A stretch of DNA of 14,250 nucleotides from the NCBI GenBank assembly GCA_038320185.1, contig JBBQDZ010000045.1:1-14250 (forward strand), written 5' to 3'. Position 1 is the stretch's first letter. Every line of letters starts with the position of its first letter. The position numbers were made by a program, and so were the translations under genes. Under the pieces are notes generated by a model that saw only the letters and a list, made by a program, of their open reading frames with translations, was not told the origin of the DNA and searched no databases. This document shows positions 6,825-12,826 of this stretch, piece by piece. The DNA comes from JBBQDZ01 sp038320185. Its GTDB lineage: Bacteria > Actinomycetota > Thermoleophilia > Gaiellales > Gaiellaceae.

Positions 6825-8287
6825 ATTTGGCCCTCAGCCTGCTGTACGCGGCGGAGCGGCATCCCGACGCCGAGGCGCTCGTGGACGGAGAGGTGCGGCT
6901 CTCCTATGGGCAGCTCCGACAGCGGGCGGCGCGGCTCGCCGGCGGGCTGGCGGGTCTCGGAGTGAACGCCGGTGATCGCATCGCCGCCGTCCTCGACAAC
7001 CGCCGCGAGACCTGCGAGCTGTACTGGGCATGCCAGTGGCTGGGCTCGACCTTCGTCCCGATCTCCTGGCGCGTGAGCCAGAAGGACGTCGACTACTGCA
7101 CCGGGGACGCGGCGGCTCGTGTCGTCGCCACAGGCGCCGGGATCTCCACTGCGTTCGGGGAGCCGGGCGCGGCCGCGGCCGTAGAAGTGGCCGTCTGCGG
7201 CACGACCGGCCACCGCTTCGACGAACTCTTCGACGCCGACGAGCATCCGGGAGCGTTCGAGCGTGACGAGCGCGAGGAGAGCCTCATGCTCTACACCTCC
7301 GGCACGACGGGCCGCCCGAAGGGCGTGCCCCGGTCACACCGCGCCGACCGTGCAGGCGGCCTCTCGCAGACACTCCAGCACGGCCTGCGCTCCGGCGACC
7401 GCACCCTTGGGGTGATGCCGCTCTACCACACGATGGGGTTGCACTCGCTCGTCGCGATGTCACTCGTCGGCGGCTGCTTCGTCTGCCAGCCGCGCTGGGA
7501 TCCGGAGCAGGCGCTGCGGCTGATCCAGGACGAGCGGCTGACCTCGCTCTACCTCGCCCCCACGCTCTTTCACGATCTCGTCTGGCACCCGCGTCTCGAG
7601 GACTACGACGTCTCCTCGGTCGAGTGCCTTGCGTACGCCGGAGCAGCGATGACCTTCTCGCTCGTCGAGCGCTGCAGCGAGGTCTTCCGTCCACGGATCT
7701 TCGTCAACCACTACGGATCGACCGAGGTCTACACCTTCTCGGTGCACCGGGATCAGTCCACAAAGCCCGGCTGCGCTGGTCGCGCCTCGCTGAACGCGCG
7801 CCTGCACCTCGGCGAGGACGGTGAGATCCTCTGCGACATGACTTCCGACGAGGCGTTCGCCGGCTACTGGAACCGGCCCGACGCAGACCAGCGGGCGATC
7901 CGCGACGGCTGGTACCGCACAGGAGACATCGGCCGCCTCGACGAGGACGGCGACCTGTGGCTCGTGGGCCGCGTGGACGACATGATCGTCTCCGGCGGCG
8001 AGAACGTCCATCCACTCGAGGTCGAGGACGTACTAGCCGCCCATCCGGCAGTGACGGAGGTCGCCGTCGTGGGTGCGCCCGACGATCGCTGGGGCCAGCG
8101 CGTGGTGGCGGTCGTAGTCGCGGGCGCCGAGGTCACCTCTGGAGAGCTAGACGACCACTGCCTCGCGTCGACCGCGCTCGCGCGGTTCAAGCGGCCGCGG
8201 GAGTACCGGTTCGTCGACGAGCTGCCGAAGAGCCCCTCTGGAAAGATCCTGCGGCGCGCGCTGCGCGAGGAAGGAGTGACAGGGTGA
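6821..8287 (+). CDS. AMP-dependent acyl-CoA synthetase/ligase
   Basis: The protein has 488 residues. It activates a carboxylic acid with ATP to the acyl adenylate and then the CoA thioester. Core motifs are in order: the P-loop-like YTSGTTGRPKG from Tyr158, YGSTE for the adenylate site, WYRTGDIGRLDEDGDLWLVGRVDD with the hinge, GGENVHPLEVEDVLAAHP, and PKSPSGKILRR with the catalytic Lys475. The start is GTG 6821, overlapping the TGA of the iron-sulphur subunit; the open frame further upstream is antiparallel shadow inside that gene. The N-terminus (LALSLLYAAERHPDAEALVDGEVRLSYGQL) is typical of benzoate/long-chain-type ligases. Its place between the Mo hydroxylase and a hydratase suggests that it activates the acid made or used by the hydroxylase. 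The substrate is not predictable here. Confidence 0.92.
   Translation: MNLALSLLYAAERHPDAEALVDGEVRLSYGQLRQRAARLAGGLAGLGVNAGDRIAAVLDNRRETCELYWACQWLGSTFVPISWRVSQKDVDYCTGDAAARVVATGAGISTAFGEPGAAAAVEVAVCGTTGHRFDELFDADEHPGAFERDEREESLMLYTSGTTGRPKGVPRSHRADRAGGLSQTLQHGLRSGDRTLGVMPLYHTMGLHSLVAMSLVGGCFVCQPRWDPEQALRLIQDERLTSLYLAPTLFHDLVWHPRLEDYDVSSVECLAYAGAAMTFSLVERCSEVFRPRIFVNHYGSTEVYTFSVHRDQSTKPGCAGRASLNARLHLGEDGEILCDMTSDEAFAGYWNRPDADQRAIRDGWYRTGDIGRLDEDGDLWLVGRVDDMIVSGGENVHPLEVEDVLAAHPAVTEVAVVGAPDDRWGQRVVAVVVAGAEVTSGELDDHCLASTALARFKRPREYRFVDELPKSPSGKILRRALREEGVTG
8268..8276 (+). promoter_or_regulatory. Strong Shine-Dalgarno sequence of the enoyl-CoA hydratase gene
   Basis: AGGAAGGAG ends 7 nt before the GTG at 8284 and lies inside the end of the CoA ligase gene. 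It decides the start of the next gene, whose frame is also open much further upstream. Confidence 0.7.
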
Positions 8288-9060
8288 CGGAGCTCGAGGG
8301 CCTCCGCCTGGGCCTCGACGCATCACGTGGCCTCGCCACCATCACCCTCGACGTCCCGGGGAAGTTCAACCGCGTCTCGATGGCGGCCCGCGGGGAGCTC
8401 GCCGCGATCTTCGAGGAGCTTGGGACCGACCAGACGGTTCGCGCGATCGTCCTGACGGGAGCCGGGGGAGCGTTCACCGCAGGCGGCGACATCGCGGGCT
8501 TCCTCGAGGCAGAGCCGGAGACGCTGTCACGGCTCGCCTGGAACGTGGCCGCAGCGGAGCGGTGCCCCAAACCGGTGATCGCCAAGCTGCGCGGCTACGC
8601 TTTCGGCGTCGGGCTGGAGCTGGCGCTCGCGTGCGACTTCCGCATCGCCGCCGAGGACGCCGAGCTGGGCCTCCCCGAGGTGAAGCTCGGGATGATCCCC
8701 GGGAGCGGTGGGACCCAGCGTCTCGCGCGGCTGATCGGCCTCGGGCGGGCGAAGGACATGATCATGCGCGGTCGTCGGATCAAGGCGGCGGAGGCGCTGG
8801 CGCTCGGACTCGTGACGGAGGTCGTGCCCGCCCAGGATCTGGATATGGCGGCCGATCGCCTCGTAGACGAGCTCGCGGCTCTCTCACCGCTCGCGCTGTC
8901 GATGGCGAAGAGGGTGCTGAACCACGCCTATGACGGCCCGCTCGGCCTCGGCCTCGAGGTCGAAGGGCTGGCCTACGGCCTGCTCCGCTCGACGCACGAC
9001 TTCAGGGAGGGCGTGGAGGCCTTCGGCGAGAAGCGGCCGCCGCACTTCGAGGGTCGCTAA
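8284..9060 (+). CDS. Enoyl-CoA hydratase/isomerase (crotonase superfamily)
   Basis: The protein has 258 residues, the usual length. Crotonase enzymes stabilise a CoA-thioester enolate, most often to add water to a 2-enoyl-CoA. The first oxyanion-hole block is GAGGAFTAGGDI at 59-70. The second block reads GYAFGVGLELALACDFRIA at 104-122, followed by LPEVKLGMIPGSGGTQRLARLIG. Both acidic residues that act in hydratases are present (Glu112 and Glu132). The middle glycine of the usual GGG, whose backbone NH helps form the oxyanion hole, is Val109 here. GTG 8284 is set by the strong Shine-Dalgarno and overlaps the stop of the ligase gene (GTGA). This is the last gene of the operon, and a hairpin follows immediately. 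Hydration of the CoA product of the ligase is the simplest role, by inference. Confidence 0.9.
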   Translation: MTELEGLRLGLDASRGLATITLDVPGKFNRVSMAARGELAAIFEELGTDQTVRAIVLTGAGGAFTAGGDIAGFLEAEPETLSRLAWNVAAAERCPKPVIAKLRGYAFGVGLELALACDFRIAAEDAELGLPEVKLGMIPGSGGTQRLARLIGLGRAKDMIMRGRRIKAAEALALGLVTEVVPAQDLDMAADRLVDELAALSPLALSMAKRVLNHAYDGPLGLGLEVEGLAYGLLRSTHDFREGVEAFGEKRPPHFEGR

Positions 9061-9076
9061 AGAGACTCGGCGACCC
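9051..9076 (+). terminator. Hairpin at the end of the Mo-hydroxylase operon
   Basis: GGGTCGC (9051-9057) pairs with GCGACCC (9070-9076) around a 12-nt loop that begins with the TAA stop of the hydratase gene. No T-tract follows. The position, directly at the end of six coupled genes and directly before a new promoter, favours a terminator that isolates the next module. Confidence 0.45.
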
Positions 9077-9103
9077 GCGCAACAGATCTTGTTGCGCTAA
9101 GCT
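9077..9103 (+). promoter_or_regulatory. Palindromic operator and -10 element of the toxin-antitoxin operon
   Basis: Perfect 8-bp arms, GCGCAACA (9077-9084) and TGTTGCGC (9090-9097), flank a 5-nt centre. The -10-like TAAGCT (9098-9103) abuts the right arm, and 6 nt separate it from ATG 9110, so transcription would begin at or next to the start codon (leaderless). The palindrome fills the -10/-35 spacer, where a bound repressor would block RNA polymerase. Autoregulation by the Xre-type antitoxin is the expected arrangement for the family; binding itself is inferred. Confidence 0.6.
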
Positions 9104-9109
9104 CGAGTC

Positions 9110-9442
9110 ATGCCGATCGCAACCGCGCACAAGGTCGAGGCGCTCCGGGTCGACTTCAAATCGGGAGCCGCGGTCGCCCACCTTCTCGGCGTCAGCCGAT
9201 CACGCGTGACGCGTTGGCTCAAGGGCGCCGGCATCGACCCGCTGAATGCAGAGAGGGTCGACCTCCTGGAGCTCGTGTGGTCGAACCTGCTGCGGATCTA
9301 CGACCCGGAGACCGCCCGCTCGTGGCTCTTCGGCCTCAACCCCCAGCTCGGCGAGCGACGGCCGATCGACCTGATCCGCGCCGGCAAGGCGGAGGAGCTG
9401 ATGCGGGCGATCCGTGCGGAACGCGCCGACTCGTTCGCGTGA
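9110..9442 (+). CDS. Xre/MbcA/ParS-type antitoxin (DUF2384-like)
   Basis: The protein has 110 residues. Residues about 18-39 (SGAAVAHLLGVSRSRVTRWL) form a helix-turn-helix, and residues about 68-103 (TARSWLFGLNPQLGERRPIDLIRAGKAEELMRAI) match the C-terminal toxin-binding segment of Xre/MbcA/ParS antitoxins, including the typical WL..NP.L.G..P.DL...G pattern. These proteins neutralise the RES toxin and repress their own promoter. ATG 9110 has no Shine-Dalgarno and lies 6 nt behind a -10-like hexamer. The stop overlaps the GTG of the toxin gene, the usual antitoxin-first order with coupling. Identification rests on motif pattern plus neighbour. Confidence 0.88.
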   Translation: MPIATAHKVEALRVDFKSGAAVAHLLGVSRSRVTRWLKGAGIDPLNAERVDLLELVWSNLLRIYDPETARSWLFGLNPQLGERRPIDLIRAGKAEELMRAIRAERADSFA

Positions 9443-9990
9443 TCCTCCATCGCTGCTTCGCCTGGAGCCGCCGCGCCCGCCCATCCGATCCCGACGGGCC
9501 CCTCTGGTTCCCTCGCTCCTATCAGGGCGACGGGCGCCACGACAATCCCGGCGCCTATGGCTGCCTCTACGTCGCCGAGCACGAGACCGGCGCCGTGGTC
9601 GAGCAACTCGCGCGTTTCCGCGGCCAGCGCCTCACCGCCGGCATGCTCGTCCGCCGGGGGCTCCCACTCGCGCTCGCGCGCCTTGAGCTTCCCACGACCG
9701 AGCCTCTGCTCGACCTGGACGAGCCGCGCGTGGTGGCACATCACGGGCTGCGCCCCTCGCTCGTCGCAACGCGACGGCGCGACGTGACACAACCGCAGGC
9801 GCTTGCCCTCTACCGCCGCCACCGCCGCGCCGCCGGCCTGCGCTGGTGGTCCACCTTCGAGGCTCTCTGGGCAAACGTCACCCTGTTCGATCGCGCGGCG
9901 CCGCGCCTCCGGCTGCTCGACGTGCGGCGGCTGGAACCCGCCGATGCGGCGGTCTCCGAGGCCGCGGATGCCCTCGGCCTCGCCAGCTAG
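9439..9990 (+). CDS. RES-domain toxin
   Basis: The protein has 183 residues. RES toxins of this type break down NAD+ in the cytoplasm, according to work on related Xre-RES and MbcT systems. The conserved Arg-Glu-Ser set that names the domain can be placed: Arg33 in GRHDNPGAYGCLYVAEHE (with Tyr44), Glu55 in GAVVEQLARF, and Ser138 in GLRWWSTFEALW, followed by NVTLFDR. The domain therefore looks catalytically intact. GTG 9439 overlaps the antitoxin stop; the upstream open frame lies inside the antitoxin gene. The TAG stop overlaps the stop of the convergent RidA-like gene on the four bases CTAG, so no intergenic DNA separates them. Confidence 0.88.
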   Translation: MILHRCFAWSRRARPSDPDGPLWFPRSYQGDGRHDNPGAYGCLYVAEHETGAVVEQLARFRGQRLTAGMLVRRGLPLALARLELPTTEPLLDLDEPRVVAHHGLRPSLVATRRRDVTQPQALALYRRHRRAAGLRWWSTFEALWANVTLFDRAAPRLRLLDVRRLEPADAAVSEAADALGLAS

Positions 9991-10379
9991 CCCGGAATAC
10001 GGGCAATCGCCTCGATCTCGACGAGCAGTTCGGGCAGAACGAGGCGGCTCACCTCCACGAGCGTGCTGGCCGGGCGCGTCTCCCCGAACACCTCCCGCCG
10101 AACCTCGTTGACGAGCGGCCGGTCGTCGACGTTCGTGAGGAAGTGCGTCACCTTGACGATGTCCGAGAAGGTGGCCCCGGCCGCGTCGAGGATAAGTGCC
10201 ATGTTCGCGAACACCTGGCGCGTCTGTGCGACCACGTCGCCCTCGCCGACCACGTTCCCGTCGGCATCGACGGAAACGCAGCCGGAGACGAACAGGAGAT
10301 CGCCGGCCCGGACGGCGTCCGTGTAGTGGCTGAAGGGCTCGGCGAGCCCGGGTGCGCGGATCTCCTCGCGAACGCCCAC
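9987..10379 (-). CDS. RidA (YjgF/YER057c/UK114) family protein
   Basis: The protein has 130 residues from GTG 10379. The fold marks are SHYTDAVRAGDLLFVSG, GEGDVVAQTRQVFANMALIL, FSDIVKVTHFLTNVDDRP and PASTLVEVSRLVLPELLVEIEAIAR. RidA itself hydrolyses reactive imines and enamines made by PLP enzymes. The arginine essential for that reaction in E. coli RidA (Arg105, in PARSCVEV) aligns with Ser105 in PASTLVEV here. The protein thus belongs to the Rid branches without the deaminase arginine, which often occur in catabolic clusters with other roles. The start is uncertain: GTG 10379 fits the family length and lies 7 nt after a minus-strand -10-like TATCGT, while GTG 10388 would add three residues. 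It is divergent from the cupin/CoA-ligase pair and overlaps the toxin gene at its end. Confidence 0.85.
   Translation of the reverse strand: MGVREEIRAPGLAEPFSHYTDAVRAGDLLFVSGCVSVDADGNVVGEGDVVAQTRQVFANMALILDAAGATFSDIVKVTHFLTNVDDRPLVNEVRREVFGETRPASTLVEVSRLVLPELLVEIEAIARIPG
9990..10004 (+). terminator. Small hairpin just after the RES toxin stop, possible terminator
   Basis: GCCCG (9990-9994) and CGGGC (10000-10004) form a perfect 5-bp stem with a 5-nt loop. The stem starts on the last base of the toxin stop codon. It also encodes the last codons of the RidA-like gene on the other strand, so it may exist only for coding reasons. A second stem of 7 bp (9958-9964 with 9975-9981) lies just before it. 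Confidence 0.25.
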
Positions 10380-10403
10380 AGACGTCACGATAATCGGCGC
10401 GCA
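10380..10403. promoter_or_regulatory. Divergent start region of the RidA-like and cupin genes with overlapping -10-like elements
   Basis: On the plus strand GATAAT (10389-10394) is followed by 9 nt and the cupin GTG at 10404. On the minus strand TATCGT (10392 down to 10387) is followed by 7 nt and the GTG at 10379. The two hexamers overlap on four bases. Neither start has a Shine-Dalgarno sequence. The region repeats the pattern seen between the DUF1835 and kinase genes. No clear -35 elements are visible. Confidence 0.35.
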
Positions 10404-10757
10404 GTGGAGCCGCAGTTCGTCCTGTTCGAGGAGGTCACGTCCTTCGAGCTCGCCGCGGGCGTCGTCGGACGTCCACTCTTCGGCGAGGGAGCAATGCTGA
10501 ATCTGATCGAGTTCGAGCCGGGTGCCGTCGTCCCGGTGCACAGCCACCCGCACGAGCAGCTCGGGATCGTCTTGCGCGGGGTGCAGATGCTCGTCGTCGA
10601 GGGGGTCGAGCACGCGCTCGGGCCGATGCAGGGTTACGTCCTTCCCGGCGGCATCGAGCACGGCGCTCGCTGCGGGCCTGACGGCGCAACCGTGCTCGAC
10701 GTCTTCCATCCCGTCCGCGAGGACTACCGCGGTCGCTGGACGGCGCTTCTGCCGTGA
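10404..10757 (+). CDS. Small single-domain cupin protein
   Basis: The protein has 117 residues and one cupin beta-barrel. Motif 1 is PGAVVPVHSHPHEQLGIVLRG, with probable metal ligands His46, His48 and Gln52. Motif 2 is GYVLPGGIEHGAR, with the fourth ligand His86. The metal site is complete, so a metal-binding cupin is likely. Members of this size may be isomerases, dioxygenase-like enzymes or ligand-binding regulators, and the sequence does not decide between them. GTG 10404 gives the shortest N-terminus that keeps the whole fold; the frame is open upstream only as shadow of the RidA-like gene. The TGA overlaps the GTG of the downstream CoA ligase (GTGA), so the two are translated together and the cupin probably serves the same pathway. 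Confidence 0.82.
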   Translation: MEPQFVLFEEVTSFELAAGVVGRPLFGEGAMLNLIEFEPGAVVPVHSHPHEQLGIVLRGVQMLVVEGVEHALGPMQGYVLPGGIEHGARCGPDGATVLDVFHPVREDYRGRWTALLP

Positions 10758-12310
10758 ACGGCTTCTGGAGAGTCCCGGAGCTGTTCAACTTCACCCGGGA
10801 CGTCGTCGAGGTAGCCGCCCCTGAGAGGCTTGCTCTGCGGCTCGTCGGGACCGACCGTGCGACGACCGACCTCTCCTTCGGTGAGGTCGTGACGACAACG
10901 AACGGCTGGGCGACGGAGCTGCGAGATCGGGGTCTCGGGCGTGGAGACCGTGTTCTCATCCTCGTCGGAAAGAACCGGCACTGGCATCCGATCATGCTGG
11001 CCGCCCTCAAGGTCGGAGCCGTCGCGATCCCCTGCTCGGAGATGCTCCGAGCTCGCGACCTGGCCTTTCGCGCACGGCACTCGGGCGCGCGGCTGCTCGT
11101 CGCAGACGACGCGACCCGCGGCGAAGTCGAGGCGATCGACGCCGAGCTCGACGTCGTCTACACGGGGGAGGCGCGTCTACGCCCGGATGCCGCGGAAACG
11201 GCAGACACGGCCGCCGGCGATCCCGCCTTCATCCTCTACACCTCGGGGACGACGAAGGAGCCGAAGGGGGCTGTCCACACCCACGCCTACACCTTCGCGA
11301 AGCGCTCGCAGGCCGAGCATTGGCTGCGCGCGACCCCCGACGACCTTGTGTGGTGCACGGCCGGCACCGGCTGGGCGAAATCGGTGTGGAACGTCCTGCT
11401 CGGCCCGTGGAGCTGCGGCGCTCCGCTCGTGCTTCACGAAGGCGGGTTTGACCCGGAGGAGCGCTTCGAGCTGCTGCAAGAGCTCGGTGTCCGCGTTCTC
11501 TGTCAGGCGCCAACCGAGTATCGGCTGATGGCGAAGGTCGAGCGTCTTGAACGCCATGACCTGTCCGGCGTTCGGCATGCGGTGTCCGCCGGGGAGCCGC
11601 TGAACCCGGAGGTGATCAAGACCTTTCGCGATGCCTTCGGCGTCACGATCTACGACGGCTACGGACAGACCGAGAACACGTTGCTCGTCGCGAACGTCCC
11701 CGGGATGGAGCTCCGGCCGGGGTCGATGGGGCTACCCGCGCCCGGGCACGAGGTCGCCGTGATCGACGAGGGCGGACGTGAGGTTGCGGCGGGCGAGGAG
11801 GGGGACATCGCGCTTCGGGGCCGGCCGCCGTCGCTCTTCGTCGGCTACTACGACGCGCCAGAGGAGACCGAGGCCGTCTTCCGCGGAGAGTGGTACGTCA
11901 CGGGCGATCGCGCGGTGCGGGACGAGGATGGGTATCTCTGGTTCACCGGGCGTGCCGACGACGTCATCCTGTCGGCCGCTTATCGCATCGGCCCCTTCGA
12001 GGTGGAGAGCGCGCTCCTAGAGCACGAGGCCATTGCCGAGAGCGCTGTCGTCGGCAAGCCGCACGCCGAGCGCGGCCAGATCGTGAAGGCCTTCGTCGTC
12101 CTGCGCCCCGGCCGCGGCGGATCCGACGAGCTCGTTCGCGAGCTCCAGGATCACTGCAAACGCGTGACCGCGCCGTACAAGTACCCCCGCGAGATCGAGT
12201 TCGTCGAGCAGCTACCGAAGACCCGCAGCGGCAAGATCCGGCGGGTCGAGCTGCGCAAGCTCGAGGCCAAGCGCAGCAACATCTTAGAGAGCGTCTCGAA
12301 CTCGGCGTAG
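10754..12310 (+). CDS. Acyl-CoA synthetase, medium-chain (ACSM-like) type
   Basis: The protein has 518 residues. The ANL-superfamily motifs are all present: YTSGTTKEPKGAVHTH from Tyr162, DGYGQTE, WYVTGDRAVRDEDGYLWFTGRADD, AAYRIGPFEVESALLEHEAI, and PKTRSGKIRRVELRK with the catalytic Lys494. The segment CTAGTGWAKSVWNVLLGPW is typical of medium-chain/ACSM and related acid:CoA ligases and is absent from the other ligase in this window (6821-8287), so the two are not recent duplicates. It forms an acyl adenylate and then the CoA thioester of a medium-chain or aromatic acid; the exact substrate is open. GTG 10754 overlaps the cupin stop. The 3' end is followed by an unusual AT-richer stretch and then a convergent gene. 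Confidence 0.92.
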   Translation: MNGFWRVPELFNFTRDVVEVAAPERLALRLVGTDRATTDLSFGEVVTTTNGWATELRDRGLGRGDRVLILVGKNRHWHPIMLAALKVGAVAIPCSEMLRARDLAFRARHSGARLLVADDATRGEVEAIDAELDVVYTGEARLRPDAAETADTAAGDPAFILYTSGTTKEPKGAVHTHAYTFAKRSQAEHWLRATPDDLVWCTAGTGWAKSVWNVLLGPWSCGAPLVLHEGGFDPEERFELLQELGVRVLCQAPTEYRLMAKVERLERHDLSGVRHAVSAGEPLNPEVIKTFRDAFGVTIYDGYGQTENTLLVANVPGMELRPGSMGLPAPGHEVAVIDEGGREVAAGEEGDIALRGRPPSLFVGYYDAPEETEAVFRGEWYVTGDRAVRDEDGYLWFTGRADDVILSAAYRIGPFEVESALLEHEAIAESAVVGKPHAERGQIVKAFVVLRPGRGGSDELVRELQDHCKRVTAPYKYPREIEFVEQLPKTRSGKIRRVELRKLEAKRSNILESVSNSA

Positions 12311-12311
12311 A

Positions 12312-12357
12312 GTTGTCACACCTATGTTGCCCTTGCTGACAACGAACATGGTAGAAT
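12312..12357. repeat. AT-richer intergenic patch with 7-bp inverted repeat and interleaved second repeat
   Basis: GTTGTCA (12312-12318) and TGACAAC (12337-12343) are perfect inverted arms 18 nt apart. A second pair, ATGTT (12324-12328) and AACAT (12345-12349), is interleaved with the first. A -10-like TAGAAT follows at 12352-12357 on the plus strand, although no plus-strand gene lies downstream. The composition differs clearly from the surroundings. It could be a regulator site, a promoter for a short RNA ending at the 12403-12426 hairpin, or a remnant of a mobile-element end. Confidence 0.35.
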
Positions 12358-12402
12358 GACTATCGGGGTGCTGTAGGAGGGGACCCCCGGGGAGCCCAAG
12401 AA

Positions 12403-12426
12403 GGCGGGCCGCGAGCGGCGCCCGCC
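12403..12426. terminator. GC-rich hairpin between convergent genes, probable terminator
   Basis: GGCGGGC (12403-12409) pairs with GCCCGCC (12420-12426), with a further CGC/GCG pairing possible inside through a bulge. It lies directly after the stop of the minus-strand thioesterase gene (TAG at 12430-12428) and about 90 nt after the stop of the plus-strand CoA ligase. No T-tract is present on either side. Confidence 0.45.
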
Positions 12427-12427
12427 C

Positions 12428-12820
12428 CTAGCCTCCGAGCGCGGCGCGGATGCGGTCGGGCAGCGGTGCCGGTTTCCCCTCGCGGTCGACGTGCACCACC
12501 GTGTGGCGCCCCCGTACGCAGACGTCCTCGGCTCGACTGATCTCCCAGACATAGGTGATCGAGGTCGCTCCGACGCGCTCGACCTGGATTCGAGTCTCGA
12601 TCTCGTCCTCGAAGCCGAGCACACGCTGGAATTCGGCCTCGACCTTGCGGCGCGGGTAGTCGCCCCAACCTTCCAGCATCCCTACCTCACGCATCAGGCC
12701 GGTCTCGGCGGCCTCTGCCCACCTGAAAGCAGCTGTGAAGTGGATCCGCCCGCCGGCGTCCGTGTCGACCCACGCGACACGGCGCCGGTCGACGTAGCTT
12801 CGCGCCGGAACCGGTGCCAT
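12428..12820 (-). CDS. Acyl-CoA thioesterase, 4HBT-type hotdog fold
   Basis: The protein has 130 residues. The N-terminal block RRVAWVDTDAGGRIHFTAAFRWAEAAETGLMRE matches the 4-hydroxybenzoyl-CoA thioesterase family, with Asp21 in the position of the catalytic aspartate and the following helix at about 28-45. Later strands are PRRKVEAEFQRVLGFEDEIETRIQVERVGATSITYVWEI and RGRHTVVHVDREGKP. It hydrolyses a CoA thioester to the free acid and CoA in the cytoplasm. ATG 12820 lies 6 nt after the stop of the alcohol dehydrogenase gene, so the two are probably one transcript; no clear Shine-Dalgarno is seen. In this context it may release the product acid of the pathway or rescue stalled CoA intermediates. 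The substrate is unknown. Confidence 0.85.
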   Translation of the reverse strand: MAPVPARSYVDRRRVAWVDTDAGGRIHFTAAFRWAEAAETGLMREVGMLEGWGDYPRRKVEAEFQRVLGFEDEIETRIQVERVGATSITYVWEISRAEDVCVRGRHTVVHVDREGKPAPLPDRIRAALGG

Positions 12821-12826
12821 CGACGG

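Noticed and set aside
9846..10403. N-terminal extension of the cupin gene to an upstream ATG
   Set aside because: It would run antisense through the whole RidA-like gene. The cupin fold starts only after GTG 10404.
6821..12310. The two acyl-CoA synthetases as a recent tandem duplication
   Set aside because: They share only the superfamily core motifs. The second has the CTAGTGWAKSVWN segment and different spacing, so they belong to different branches.
12284..12349. Minus-strand small ORF of 21 codons beginning MFVVSKGNIG
   Set aside because: It has a neat start but no ribosome binding site or clear promoter, overlaps the end of the CoA ligase gene, and its coding look may come only from the inverted-repeat patch.
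12364..12426. tRNA or SRP-type RNA gene in the intergenic patch
   Set aside because: No cloverleaf, T-loop sequence or SRP tetraloop/helix signature can be found; only one simple hairpin is convincing.
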